Below are positions 19,150-45,294 of a DNA stretch of 64,000 bases, piece by piece. The stretch is from Hypomesus transpacificus (taxonomy: Eukaryota; Chordata; Actinopteri; Osmeriformes; Osmeridae), in contig NC_061061.1 in assembly GCF_021917145.1 (NCBI RefSeq), positions 13,580,908-13,644,907 of the forward strand, read 5' to 3'. Every line of letters starts with the position of its first letter. Within the stretch, counting starts at the first letter, position 1. The notes beneath the pieces are model-generated. The model did not search any database, was not told where the DNA came from, and saw nothing but the letters and a program-made list of their open reading frames with translations. Position numbers and translations under genes: made by a program.

Positions 19150-19399
19150 TAACCAAACGTAATAGCAGGAATGGATGTAAAGATTGTAATTTCAAATTGA
19201 GGAACCAAAAAGTATGGCAGTAAAGGAGTGTATATGCGCACCAATGAATGCTTGATAAGATAAATGATGTATGTGCTGAGCGGTTATCTGGTCTTCATTT
19301 GTAAACTATAATTACCCTTAATTCTCAGGTTTTTCATCTTTACAAGATATCTATATTTGTATGGATATAAACATCTATAGAAGAGCTAAATGTGTATTA

Positions 19400-19405
19400 A
19401 ATAAA
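19400..19405 (+). promoter_or_regulatory. Candidate poly(A) signal of mgat1
   Basis: AATAAA about 250 bases downstream of the mgat1 stop. A second AATAAA near 20350 could serve a longer 3' end. Confidence 0.5.
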
Positions 19406-21421
19406 CACGTATTTTTATATTGCCAATCATACATGCAATTTGATCATGTTGGTTTTATTTGGTCACTTGTGTTAGGTACACATCTCTTGTCTGTGGTGTG
19501 GCAGTGCCAATTCACTGCAATGATGGCAACATCTCAGGAGTGGAATTTAGAATTTCTCCCTCTCAACGCTAACCTTGCGAGACAGTTAGATTTGCCATAT
19601 CACAACCACGCAAGAATCAATCTTGCCAAGCTCCAAGTTATTTGTGCCTGACCCAGAGTGGTTTGGAGCAATGAGCATCCTATGAGCAACTACTGGCAGC
19701 TACGGGCATGGTTGAAGCCCTTGATAGATGGTGATAAACAGATGTTTCATCCAGTCACCTGCCAAATATTTCCTGAAAGTGCCTGCCCTTTACCCAAAAG
19801 TTTCCAAGGACAACTTCCAAGATGGTCAAGTGTAACAAACCAACTAGCGAGTCAGATTTTATCAACACTGATGTAAGCTATGTTTATATTGCAAAACTGA
19901 AAGTACTCCGACAACTTCAGATTGTTTACACACTTGTTTGTTATGTCATAAATTACTCTACACTATTGCATCTTATATTGAATCTTGAGTTGTTAAAGTA
20001 TACTTCCAGTTGTTTGCAATGGTAACATAGCTTAGTTAAAACCACTTAACAGTTACATGATTAAGGATTTCAATATTCACAACTTGTTAACTGTTGTGTT
20101 TCTTGTATAAAGAGTTGAGAACTCTATTTATTTTATATTACAGTTGCTGGCGAACTCAATGTTACTATCACTAGATAGTTTCTCCTGTTGCATTCATACA
20201 GTGTTCCTGTTGCATTCATACAGTCAATATTCCTTTACAAAATTATTAAAAGAGTCAATCCACATTATGGGGTCATTTCTTTTTTAATAATGTTATTCCT
20301 GATGTTAACTGGAAGAGATCTTGGCTCTACAATTACTGTATCTCATAAACAATAAACTATCCATGTCTGTTCCATACCATTAATCCAAATTGTTGATTAT
20401 GGTGATGAACTTTATGTAGTTTCTGTAGACTCAGGTTTACTACCTTACAGTTTCTAGGACATTTGTGCAACTATATTTTGGATAGTAATGTAGGCTATAC
20501 ATTTTCATTTTGAACTAAGCCTACTTATGTTTTTGAGATCATGTTAGAAATCCAAATAACTTGTAAATACCTTTTTTTCTTATTGATGAATATTTTATTG
20601 ACAAACATTTCTTAAAATCCTTACCAAAGATTTGAGTTAAATCTTGATCCCTAGCTATAACAAACAACAACGTTATAAGCTTCTTAGTTGTTATATTGAA
20701 GCTTTAAGTTGCAAGAGTGATTCTTGTTGTTTCTATATTGAGTTGACTGTTGACTTGACCTGATTATTATTTTAGTCCTCTTGTTTACCCGTTTTCTTTT
20801 AACCTGTCAACATGATATGTTCTAAGAAATGTACCTTATTGTTGATTTTGATTTTTTTTTAAAATTAATATAGCAATACTATAAATATATAAAAAGTACC
20901 GTAAATACTATTTACTCAAATTAGCCGACCTGTGTGTTGCCTTTTAACCAGAATCTGTTTGGCGCTAGCTAGCATTGCAACGCCTGTCGGAAGAGATGGA
21001 TCTACAGTGGTCTAGACTAGAGGCAAACGGTGATGAAAAAGTACTGTACTGTATTCTATAACAATTTGATTTAGAAAGTTAAATATATGTGCAGTTTACA
21101 TACTGTCACCTGCAGTTCCCTCCGTTTAATTTAAATAATAGGCTAATATTTACATTAGCTAGCTAGCACTACTAATACATTATGCATTTAGCCTAGCCTT
21201 GTGGTTAGCTTAGTTAGCTAGCTAACTTGAGTTCTGCCTTGTCATATAGCTTTATACCTTGCTATGGATACCGTAATCAAAGAACAAGAAATTAGGATCA
21301 TTATCTTTGACTTATACATATAATACATAAAATAAAACGGAAAGCAAGGCCCTGGACGTCAGCAACCTGTGCACCTAAGTTGGCTAGCTAAAAAAGCTAA
21401 CCTAGTTGAATGTGAACTTGA
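19406..21421. other. Intergenic region, mgat1 3' end to sh3bp5l start
   Basis: No gene supported. AT-rich up to about 20930, then TAGC-rich stretches (GCTAGCTAGC near 20964, TAGCTAGCTAGC at 21156-21167, TTAGCTAGCTAA near 21214, GGCTAGCTA near 21381) lead into the sh3bp5l start and probably mark its promoter and 5' leader. Confidence 0.5.
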
Positions 21422-23766
21422 ATGGAGCCGAGGGATTTGCGTGAAAGTCCTGCCGGTTCCGGAGGCCCCGAAGTCGGGCATTGGAGAGAAGTTCCTGGAG
21501 AAGATATCGAAGTGAGGGAGGGTGTATTTCCTGACAAAAAAAGAAACACAAGCAAAGAATCTGTTGACATGGACACCTGCAAGGGACTTGAGCGCGAAGA
21601 GAAACAGATGTCTAAAACGGGTGAACAATATAGACACGAGGATGAATTAGACCCCAGAATTCAAGTGAGTAACTACATTCCTAATGTTATTGAACATATA
21701 CATTTAAACCGTTATCTGGAAAACTCCCGTCGGTGATGCAATCTGATTTCCTCTTTCAGCAGTCATGAATAAACTATTGTATACAGGAAAGATACATTTG
21801 CATTATTATATGGTCGTTCTCTGTAGGCTACTTCTTAGTATAGCCTAGCTTACTATCGTACTGTTCCGTCCAACAAATGGAAGTAAGTAACCCATTATGT
21901 TTTACAGGAAGAGTTGGAACAACTGAACGAAGCCAGTGCAGAGATCAACAAATTTGAACTCCAGTTGGACGTGGGTGAAGAATACCATGTTATTCTCTGA
22001 CTGACCTCATCACTAGTACATTTACATTTAGCAACTTTTAATTGAAAAACATTTATCAAAAGTGTGCAGTAAATAAGGACAGTATTGTAATGTAATTGTT
22101 TGCTTTTGTCTTTACTTTAGGATGCCAGATCAGGATACAGGAAGATTCTTACTGACTCTGCAAGGAAGCTTAATGCTCACAGCTTGCAACTTGGTACCTG
22201 TATAGAGAAAGCCAGGCCCTACTATGAGGCTCGCAGACTTGCCAAAGAGGTATACTAATGTTAACCTAGTGTAACTCGTTGCCCAGTCTGGCTGTGCTCA
22301 TTTGTGTCTGTATGTAATTGGCTGTTCATTTCTCCAAGGCCCAGCAAGAGACACAAAAGGCTGCACTTAGCTATGAGAGAGCCGTTTCCATGCACACAGC
22401 TGCAAGGGAGATGGTGTATGTGGCAGAGCAGGGACTGCTGGCAGACGGCAGGAACACCCTGGACCCCACCTGGCAGGAGATGCTTAATCATGCCACCTCT
22501 AAGGTAAAGTAACTCTCCAACCCATATCCATGTAGACACTTTTAAACATATCTGTTTCAAGAATATTCAAATAAAGTCGTAAACATGGTCCTATATTACA
22601 AATAGCGGATGACTTGTAACTGAGTAGATGTGGTTTCTAGGTCAATGAAGCAGAGGAAGAGCGTCTGCGTAGTGAACGAGAGCACATGCGTGTCACCCAT
22701 GCCTGCCAGGAGGCAGAGGCCCGGGTTCAGACCTTACAGAAAGCTCTCAAGCGGGTCATCGTCAAGTCCAAACCTTACTTTGAGCTCAAGGCCCAGTTCA
22801 ACAACATACTTGAGGTAAATAATACTTTCTAAACTTAGTGTTTTTCTTTTTGCCTTGTAGTCTGCACAGTAGCTGCACCTAGAGCCCTATGAAATCATTT
22901 TATTTCTGATTTTCCGGAATGCCCTTTCAAAAATCTTTATTTTATTTTTTTAAGCACCAGCAGGTGCTTACAGAATACTAACATACTAACAGAATAAATA
23001 TGTGTAAATCTTTAAAAGAAAAAGAAAATTCATCTGTATGAGAGTGTGGGGCTTTTCTAACTGTCTGTCCAACGTGATCAACTTTAATTCAAGACCAGGG
23101 ATATTGCTGTTATATAGGCCTACCACTTGTAAGTGGAATGTACTCAGCTTATGTCTGTTCTTCGTTCTTCTATTTGTCTTTGTGTCACTTCAGGAGCACA
23201 AAACCAAAGTGATGCAGCTGGAGGGAAAGGTGGCCAAAGTAAAATCCTGCTACTCAATCGCCTTACGCAACCTGGAGAAAATCAGTGAGCAGATTCATGC
23301 TCAGAGAGTGGAGGACCAAGTTCAGGGAGGATCAACCACAACCTTTGAAGGACGGAGTCCCCCTGTGGGTGCGGAGTCGGACAATGTCATGGGGGCAGAG
23401 GGAGAAGCGTTTAGAGTAGGGACAGCTGAAAATGAGAGAGTGGATGGGAGTGAGATGGCAAATGAAAAAAACAAGCAGGAGGGGAAATACATTGAGAGAG
23501 CTGAGACTGAGTGTGGAAGGGAGACGGAGAGGGCGGGGTCGGATTCCCTTTCCGTCTTCAGCCTGCAAACGATTGCATCAGACTTGGAGAAATGTGATTC
23601 CGTTGAACACCTCGGGGACTTCAGCGATGTGGGCAGTGTGACTGGGGAGGATGGAGAGAGAGACGGGACAGGAGGGAAGGACAAAAGGAATAGGCTAACT
23701 GATATTACAACTAAAGAGCGCCAACAGCAGTTTCTACAGCAGCATCACCGAAGTTTCAGTTTGTGA
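21422..23766 (+). CDS. sh3bp5l: SH3-domain-binding protein 5-like (Rab11 GEF family)
   Basis: Six coding exons join in frame to about 448 residues: 21422-21664, 21908-21970, 22121-22249, 22339-22503, 22641-22814, 23194-23766. After a variable acidic N-terminus, ELDPRIQEELEQLNEASAEI begins the long helical coiled-coil region that defines SH3BP5/SH3BP5L; IEKARPYYEARRLAKEAQQE, DPTWQEMLNHAT and VNEAEEERLRSERE are near-identical to human. In the tail, SPPVGAE, ASDLEKCDSVEHL and the final HHRSFSL match human SH3BP5L better than SH3BP5, which decides the name. The family acts as guanine-nucleotide exchange factor for Rab11 through the coiled-coil helices, at recycling membranes. The C-terminal part is acidic and low complexity. 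All introns are phase 0. The start is the first Met in a frame without upstream extension that I can support. Confidence 0.95.
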
Positions 23767-23806
23767 AAGCCGAGTTCATCTATTCTAGTTGAGAAAAGAA
23801 TCGTGT

Positions 23807-23812
23807 AATAAA
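23807..23812 (+). promoter_or_regulatory. Candidate proximal poly(A) signal of sh3bp5l
   Basis: AATAAA only about 40 bases after the stop codon. Another AATAAA at about 24306 lies in a repeat-like tail and may give a longer 3' UTR. Confidence 0.5.
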
Positions 23813-24280
23813 AAGTAGGTGGTCTTGTCAACTGTAATGGTAAGAATTACAGTATAAAAAAGTATGAGAAGGGATGCTGACCTGATATAAAATATTACAA
23901 TCTTAAACAATATTTACACTTGTAAACCCACAAGTATGCTGGCTGAAAATGTATATCAACTATATGACAGGATTGGCCTTGCTGAAATTCCTATTCTTAA
24001 ATTTTCCTTTCATAAGAGTTGTGTAAAGTATACCTAATGTTGTTGTTTAAGACATGGGAAAAGCACTTTTTTCTGCTCAAAGAAAGAATGACTCAGCCAT
24101 TTTTGTCACCCTACTTACAGATATGATTGTAAAAAGTTAAGTTATAGTTGTGACTAAAGCTTACACTTACCTGATAGAAAGATACTCCCATGTGAACGAA
24201 GAGATTCTTAATGCAATGTTGATACTTCAATAACAATGTTCCATGGGATAGGTATAGCTTGTTCGGTTCCCCCTCTGGAT

Positions 24281-24315
24281 TTTGCCTTGGATAAAACCAT
24301 CTGCTAAATAAACAT
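24281..24315 (+). repeat. Fish interspersed-repeat 3' tail motif (copy 1)
   Basis: CCTTGGATAAAACCATCTGCTAAATAAA resembles the widespread teleost tail consensus of the form GGATAAAAGCRTCTGCTAAAT. Two further copies lie in a gabbr1 intron. Only the tail is recognisable here. Confidence 0.5.
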
Positions 24316-26360
24316 ATATTTTAGTTTTAGTGTTTCGTAGAATGGCTAAGTGGCTCCCCAGTTAGACATTTAGTTGGCTATGTCTGCTTTCATGAAAAAA
24401 GGGAATACAAACCATGGTAAACAAACCCTTCATTCTGTGAATACAGAAGACAAACATTGCTATAATGTTGAACGCTAGTTTGGGTTGCATACCTTTTTGT
24501 TTTAAATGATCTGCTGGACAGAATTCCTATGCATAATCAACAACATTTCATATTATACATCAATAAACATCTTACTGAATGCAAATTGAAACCAATTGAA
24601 AATTGCATAAATATTCAGATTTCAATGATTTGTGTTGCATGATAAAATACTTAATAGATTGTTCCTAAATTATGCTGCTGAATTATGAAATAAGTCTTAT
24701 CTTATTTTACCATATAAACTTATGACAGAATGTACACTAATGCCTGACGTAATCTTAAACATGCTATAAACTGTATGTGATATGTATGATATGTGTTAAA
24801 ACTGCCCAAAATGTTAAGTCACACAACTTCCATCACCAAAACATATCTGGCTGCTCATGGGTGTAATTGTAAAGAACATTTCAACACCTAATTCTTAGAA
24901 AATGATTCAGTGGACCCTCAGGATAATTATTTTACTGTCTGACAACATACTAAAGAGTACATTCTAATTAAAAGGACAGCAAAGCTTTCAGGCATTTATT
25001 TAGAGTTTTCTAATGGGTTTTAGGATCAAACTGTGCACCAGACAAATTGTTGAAAGTTGATCGTATGCATTTTTTCTATCATTTATGTATAGAATTTCTG
25101 TTTTCATGTTTACAAAACAAAAGGTCAGAAATGTAATTGATTTGAACAGAAAACCCCCATTTCATATGAAGATGGCTTTGAGCTGACTTGATTTGAAATG
25201 AACCTTGAAACACCACACAAGTCAATGCCTCATGACGTGTATCATTGAACTGATAGTAGCTCTATCTGGTGAAACTGACCAATTTAAGTAATGTGGAACA
25301 GCTGTGTTGAAAGAAGTACTTTGAAGTGAGAGACGGGGATGAGGGAAACATTTTTATTCCCATGCTTAAAATAATCAGTAGCAGGAGTGGGACTCATTAT
25401 CAGTCCTGGAGTTTCATGCCTTAGACTGGCACACTTTAGTTCTCGACTGACTATATTAAAATAATGTAATTAAAACCTCAGAATATAAGTCTGCAATAGT
25501 GCACTGTTTTCTGCAGCCTTGTAATTCGATGTATTTGTCAAAAATCTCATAATTTCCAATTCTGCAAATACTGTAGCCTAAGTTTTGCTTAATCATCACC
25601 ACAAATCTCCCCTTTTTATAAAGCTTTCAAGTCAAGTCAGTTTCATTCATGTATTGCTGAATCATCAGGTATCATTAATTATCTGAGGGAAATTTTCATT
25701 GAATAGGTGTACACACTATGCTCTTAAATACTATTAGTTTTTTGAACACTTAATCTGCACAATGACACCTTGCCATATTTGCACTATGTTACCCTTTTTG
25801 TATTTTTATATTGTACTGTAGGTAGGGGGTTAAATATTGTCCAAACAACCGAAACAAATTCCCCTATGGTTTAAAGGAAGATGGGAAACTGAACAGTGTA
25901 TTAGTAGGAACCAAATAATGCCAATACAAACAGAATTACAGTGACCGGTATTTGACTCTTTGGGTTAAAGGGGTCATTGATATAGGTTGTGTGCCTTACC
26001 AAAGGCAGGCACCAACACCCAACTATTAAATGAAAACGATTGCATTTAAACTTGACTGAATGAATTCAAAACAATACTGAGGTCTGATCCCCACAGCTGA
26101 CGCCTATTTATAGAAGCAGGACCATCATTATGATGTTATAGAACATGTGCTTTTAGATTGGTGCAGTGGGCAGGCACTTGACAGATACATACAGGTTTTA
26201 TAGTACTTGTCTTTTGTAGGCTGTAGGCATGTGAACCTTTGGTCCGTTTTCAGGACTGCTGATATTTTGGATCAGAAGGCTGTCTTTTTTCGACCTGACT
26301 GAGTAGCCTACGGGCAGGCTAACTGCATTAAAATCGCATGCCTTTGAACCTTTACATTAG

Positions 26361-26880
26361 TATAGAATATACTTTATTTGTCATTGTGCATTAGATACTC
26401 AAAAAAATGTGCTTGTGCAAAAAACAAAAACAATGCTTACATCCACATACACCCTTCAAAAACACTAAAGCACATTTAAGCATGCTTGCAACCCCACACT
26501 CTGACACATGAATATATTAAAAACAAATAGTTGTGTTGGGTGGGGGGTAGGAGGGTTGTGTGGGTATTTAGTCATGTGATGGCCCTGGTGATGAAACTGT
26601 TCTGCAGTCTGTGGTGCCCCGGTAGTGCCTTCCGGAGGGTAGCAGAGCGAAGAGATGGTCTGCTGGGTGAGTCTCATCCCTCAAAATACCACCTGCCCGG
26701 CGGAGGCAGGGTGTCGTCCAGGGGAGGCAGTGGAAGTCCAATTATTCTCTCAGCAAACCTTATGACCCGACTGAGGGATTTCCTGTCCCTATCATACCAT
26801 GCAGTGATACAGTATATGATGACACTTTCAATGCAACAGTGATGGTAAAAAGACTTAAACAGCTCGGGACAGCTCTGCAT
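26361..26880 (-). mobile_element. Degraded 3' end of an L2/CR1-clade non-LTR retrotransposon
   Basis: On the minus strand, frames around 26700-26880 encode SVIIYCITAWYDRDRKSLSR, followed by VIRFAERIIGLPLPPLDD, which is the characteristic C-terminal reverse-transcriptase text of fish L2-like LINEs. Further downstream on that strand come fragments resembling the usual ending around SLRSATLRKALPGHHRLQNS (needing frame changes) and a 3' tail containing AATAAAGTATATTCTA near 26360-26380. The copy is 5'-truncated, has frame breaks and is not functional. The exact 5' border is uncertain. Confidence 0.75.
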
Positions 26881-28452
26881 CTGATGGCACAATACCGGTG
26901 GCCCTCGCGGGCGCGGCCAAAAAAACAGACCGGCCGGAATTCTCAAGGTGCTCCCGATTAGCCAATCCGGGCCTCCCTGTTCAGTAGTAATACAAGCACT
27001 GGTGTTCTCATTCGGTTCCAATGAATCATGTCACGATACAATAATATTCGTTCAACTAAATAAAAGCAATCCCCCCAGCAAAGTCCCCACCCTTGGAGTA
27101 TTTCCTCGCTATGTGGCTGTTGGACAAGATCAGAACAGGAAACGGCTGCGTGAGAAAAGGATTGCTACGCACGATACGTCCTCATCATGACGTATTGAAT
27201 TAGAAGATTAGTGAGCGAGAGATGGGGTCGGAGGAAGAAAAATCTGAGTTAGGTCGTGTTTGGTAGAGAATATTTATGTAAATATTTCCCTTCCCACATC
27301 TCACTAGGCTACTGAAATAGATGACAAGCTTTGTTCTTTCTAAGACCATATGCATGGGAAATTAGATCTACTGCCAAAACAACAAACATACTTTGCAAGG
27401 AGGCACAATTTTACCAAATAGCTTATTCATTCCTAAAAGACGGATTTTTCCTACTGTAATCTTCATTGAGAGCATCTAGTGTTTGTAAGTATGTTATCTA
27501 TAATAGCCTGCGACATTTTGTGGCTTTCAATGAGCCTGCTGACTATTTAAGTTAGACTATATGGTAATAACAATATTGTTAGCAAGAATGTGATACAGTT
27601 AATGCTTTTCATTCAGTGGACAGTGTTTTGCGTGTACTCCATGTTGGCTAAAACGTTGATTCACTCGGTGCTTTTTGTTCAATTGTTGTTTTTTAACTAT
27701 CTCTACATTTAAAGGTTTACATTGTCAAGTCAGAATTTCTCATCTGAGCTGAGCAAACATTTGAGTCTGGTGAATAGTCTAAACCGGTAGCCTCTTTGAT
27801 AGGCCATCACGGATTCCCGTGTCAACAAGGACCAGCTGTACCCAGCCGGGAGCTAGCTGTTGGTGGCATGCTCACTACGACCCTCATTAGAACCTATTTG
27901 GTAGTGGACACATACAAGTCCCATTCCACGTGCTAGCAATTGTATCATTTATTTGTAGTTTTCTGAAGGCGCTGTAGAGATAGGCTACCAGAATAACCTA
28001 TTCTGCCTTGGGCGCGTTACTGTTCACAAACCCTTTTCTACTGTCGCTGGCCATGGTACTAAAATGAACAGTGGATCGGCGGTGCCTGTAAAAAGTAGTC
28101 CTATGCTTAAATAGGAATATATGTGATCATATCATTGTGTCAAGTGTGCTATTAACCTTAAATAAACATGTCGAATATTTGCAGTACAGTAATGACTAGA
28201 ACAAGTGTGCTAAAACAAGGCCTTCACTCAACACGGAACTACACTACCAGTGCGGCCATTATCCGGATAGTACTACGCTACCCATGGCACTGAATCTATC
28301 TGCTCGTGTCCCTCTTTTCCACTAGTTGATTGTTCACATACAGTTTGCTATTATGTCTCACTGTGTACATCTATCTGGGTATATCTATACCATCCAGTAT
28401 TGTCCCTGTTTTGCCCTTACTCGGTCTTTTGAACATCCTTCACACCCATGCA

Positions 28453-28455
<3 letters not shown>

Positions 28456-28539
<84 letters not shown>

Positions 28540-28545
28540 TCTCTT

Positions 28546-28585
<40 letters not shown>

Positions 28586-28588
28586 ACA
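28456..28588 (+). repeat. Compound microsatellite (CT)n-(CA)n
   Basis: About 95 bases of CT repeats with single interruptions, followed by about 35 bases of CA repeats, upstream of the gabbr1 signal-peptide exon. Confidence 0.97.
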
Positions 28589-29878
28589 ATGTCTACCTAC
28601 CACCTGCACACACTTATGTATTGTTCCAAAAATACCTCTGTACTAATGAAGTAAACAGCAGTGTTTGTCTTCCACTAGTTGACCCACAATCTGTCTCCCT
28701 GTAGCACTTTGTTATTTGACAGTAACAGTAAATTGTATTTTAATCCAGCTATTGCAAAACAGCAATACTTTAGTACACACAGTTGTAGGGTTCTGTGTGA
28801 GCACTAATGGCACAATGCTTTTAGACTTGAGTAGGGATGTGTTTAAGGCTTCCCCTAAAGACTAGTTTAGTAGTTGAGTACTGTCAATAGTGCCATAGTG
28901 GTTGTGAATTGGCCGTTCTACAATTGTAACAATAGTGTAATACAAAACTGTATTTAGATTTGTACAATTAAATATGTACATTAGCCAACATCCCTGTGTT
29001 GCCAGTGTCATATTTATAAAGCATATTTCGCTTTGAGTAATTATAGAAGCAATCAATGCATTTTTTACATGTTATTCCCTATAGATAGTACTCTCACTTT
29101 GATACTTTCAAACTCATATACTTACTCAACTTTCACTCCTCTAGGTGATGCAAGGGGATATATACTTTCTCACAGTGACACACTTACTAATTCTTATATT
29201 TTTGTCATATGTGTATTTACCTTTCATGGCCTTAAGAATCCTGAAAATCCGTTCTGGTTGTTGAATCATTGGTTAAGCCAAAGATTCACTCCTTTTACTT
29301 ACTTTCTTTATTTTCCTGAAATGGTGATTTAACTGATTTAGATTTAAAGAAGAGGTACTATGCTATCTTGCTGAAGAACTGTATTATCAACCCTAAGACT
29401 TGAATTGTTTACATTATGTTAGCATGTGTTCAATTGTGTGCCAATCATGTGCCATCATCATTAAAGCTTTTAACGAGAATGGGAAATACTTGTCAATGTT
29501 GCCCAAAGTACAAATTGTATAACTACAGTACATCAGTAGATATTCTCAGTGTTATAGGCTATACATTTTGTCTCTGAGGAACTTAAAAAGCCTTAATAAA
29601 AATGTTCTACTTGAAGTCCTAAAGTGTTCTGATGGGTTTTTAGAAGGTCATCCTACAAGGACAACCAACGAACTAAAATGCTTCTAGGTAGCACCTTTTT
29701 CATAAACTGGTTCAAGTTTCAATAAAACCCCTACTACAGCTAAACTCAACCTACACGGGATCACAACATTGTTCATAGGAAGGCTGTTTTCCCTAACTTT
29801 GCTATTTTACTGTCATTCTCTTTCTCTCATATCAACCCTCTCTCCCCTTCCCATCTATCTCTCTTTACAGGTCCAGTG

Positions 29879-42789
<12,911 letters not shown>

Positions 42790-44340
42790 GGTGAATACCG
42801 ATGTGAGGTGGGACTATAGCACATGCATGGAGAGAAGCACACATTCACCCTAGCAAAGGCAATTGCAACTTTCACTTGTAGTGAACCAATGAGCACAAGT
42901 CTGACAGCACTGACATTTTGTGATAAAGTGGAAGCAAAAAACATGAGGGCTTTCACCAGGCAGCTGTCGAAAATCACCCATGCGACTTGTCCTGTACTCA
43001 CTATTTTTATCACACTGTGTAAGTATAGCTAAGGCAATTGTGTCCAGTAATGCAGAGGAAAAGCACTTCTCAGATAAACATTTCATATGGGGAGAAAATG
43101 GAAAGATCATCCTTTCATTCTTTCCTTTTGTTTGTTATCTTATTCTGTTGTGGACTTGTCTTATGGAACCCTTAGGGACTTTGTGTATGACTATATTACA
43201 TACTTCATAAATTTCTGTCTTCAATTAGCACATGGTAATTTATATCACTGCCATGATTACATGTTACATGTTGTTTTATGGTAATATTGTTAAAACTGTA
43301 AAATTCTCTGGCTTTTAAATCAATAACGAAAAGCAGAAGAGAAGGTGTTTAATATAATAATGTGAGAATGAGAACAATAGAATGTGCACATAATAATACT
43401 AATAAAAATGAATAGCCATATGAAAATAATTTAAAAGCAGTTTGCGACACCAGAAAGAGTTTGCTGTATCTATATTCACGAACAGATTTGTATATCTTAA
43501 ATCTAGTTTACATCCAATTCCTTTGCTGTTGTATGATCATGCTTGTATAAAGTCCATTGGATTGGAAAATATTGTGTCATTGTAAACCAATGACATCAAA
43601 AGTGCATTATTGTTTGACCTACCTAAAAACTGTATTTACATTTCAATCAAGTACTTCCTTTTCAGTACTTTATATATATTATTTATTCTGTTCTTCCATT
43701 GATAATTAATTAATTTTATTATTAGATGTTTTGTGTCTCAAATTGATTTATTATTATCAAAAAGACAATCTTTATTTTACTTGCTGAAGTTAGGTCTGTC
43801 TGGTGTTTATTGTTTATTTTGAAACAGATATTTACCTTCATAAAAATTGTATTTGTAAAGAATTCTGATATATTTATTTAACTGTTAATCTATATAAACT
43901 ATTTCATTCATGAGCTATTTCACAACTGTACAACTGAAATTGTATTATTATACAGCAAGGAGATTGAACAGCTTTATTGGCTATGTAACAATACTGACCA
44001 AGTATGTATTTCATTGTGCACTTTAACAAAACAAGGTTGTCCCTTGTAAGGGTTGTGTTGCTGTTATTACAATACATTTTAGCTCAGGGTATGGAAAAGT
44101 AAGACATTTTGTGTTGATATATGTCACAGGTTAATGAATGAAATAGTAAAGTGATTAACTTTAGAAGCACCATTGTGTGATAAATGAATAAGGAGATGAT
44201 TTAGGGCAATACACTATACTGGAACATGTATAACACTATAGATTTGGAAGCATTTGTATTCACTGTATTTACAATTTTAAATGTTAATATATTTGAGATA
44301 AGTATATGTATGCAAATACAGTGTATGGCTATTATGGTAT

Positions 44341-44346
44341 AATAAA
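44341..44346 (+). promoter_or_regulatory. Probable poly(A) signal of gabbr1
   Basis: AATAAA about 1.55 kb after the gabbr1 stop in AT-rich sequence, consistent with a long neuronal 3' UTR. Confidence 0.5.
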
Positions 44347-45294
44347 AACAATATTTTTCACTGGGTTCACTTGTGTGTGTTTAGACTTAAAACTCTGCTT
44401 ATCTTCTGGTAGGTAATTCCTCAACAGTCACACGTCCTGTCCTCAGGGTCACTCTACACATCACCAGGTTTAAGTTTTCTAAGAGTTCTTCTATGGCATG
44501 TTGTTCTGCCTTGTTTTGCTACCCACTCAAAAATAAACTTTTTTTTTTGTGGGGCAAAAACTGTGTACAACACACAGGGGAAACTCCAGAGATGTCACAC
44601 CTTTGGTGGAAATAGCACAACCGTTTCTGAAGACAGTTTGAGGGGGAAGAAAAGTAGCATGAGTCATGTCACGCGTAATAAACAATGTCACTTTTAGGAT
44701 GAGAACATGGAAGCCCAGAAGTCCAAAGTTTGTATTTTACCACTGGTTTCTGATGCATACATTCTGAAACAAAAACAGACTTTCTTTCTACTGATCTATT
44801 TCACTCTCTTGTTGTCATTCAATTGATTTCCTCTACTCATTGACAGGCTGACTGAGGGGTGAAAACTAATTGTACTTTGTGTGGGTTTCTGCGTCTGTAT
44901 ATGTTCCGTTGCTGTAGTCTTACATTCCTCCAGCTTTGCTTTTCTCATAGTGGTTCGTCAATTGCTTTGTAGCCAATTACAGTGTAGCCTCCGTGGTTGC
45001 CATCTATTAATAATGTCTTTGTCTTTTGGTCTTTGTGATTTGTGAGTGATTGTTTTGTGTGCTCATAAAAGTCAACTGCAAAAACCTTCTGCAACAGTCC
45101 AAGACCCACAAACTTGTAATTTCATTCTGCAATGCCCAAACCTATTTTCCTTCAACTAAACAAAGGCACGAGGACAGCTATTAATCTAGCTATCTCAACC
45201 CATTGATAATAAAGTTATTTAGAATAAATACTGTATGTCAAAGTGTATCTAAAAACTTTTACATACAACTAGGATTTGAGAGCGCTTTGAACAT

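Larger units (their letters stand above)
23813..29870. other. Six-kilobase intergenic region, sh3bp5l to gabbr1
   Basis: No coding gene could be supported. It holds the repeat tail near 24290, an L2-type LINE remnant at 26361-26880, GC-rich sequence at 26890-27020 that looks like another repeat fragment, and a CT/CA microsatellite at 28456-28588. The upstream non-coding exon and promoter of the gabbr1a transcript must lie somewhere here because the signal-peptide exon begins at a splice acceptor (29870), but I could not place it. Confidence 0.5.

Noticed and set aside
21359-21637. Minus-strand frame opposite the sh3bp5l first exon
   Set aside because: Antisense shadow; the plus frame is clearly the gene because it continues in phase into conserved exons.
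22015-22050. Possible reverse-orientation copy of the repeat tail (ACATTTACATTTAGCAACTTTT) in an sh3bp5l intron
   Set aside because: Match is limited to a few low-complexity bases; too weak to list as a repeat.
28326-28704. Open frames rich in Ser-Leu and Arg-Glu repeats
   Set aside because: They are translations of the CT/CA microsatellite; the same applies to frames near 30304-30558, 36467-36667 and 51164-51480.
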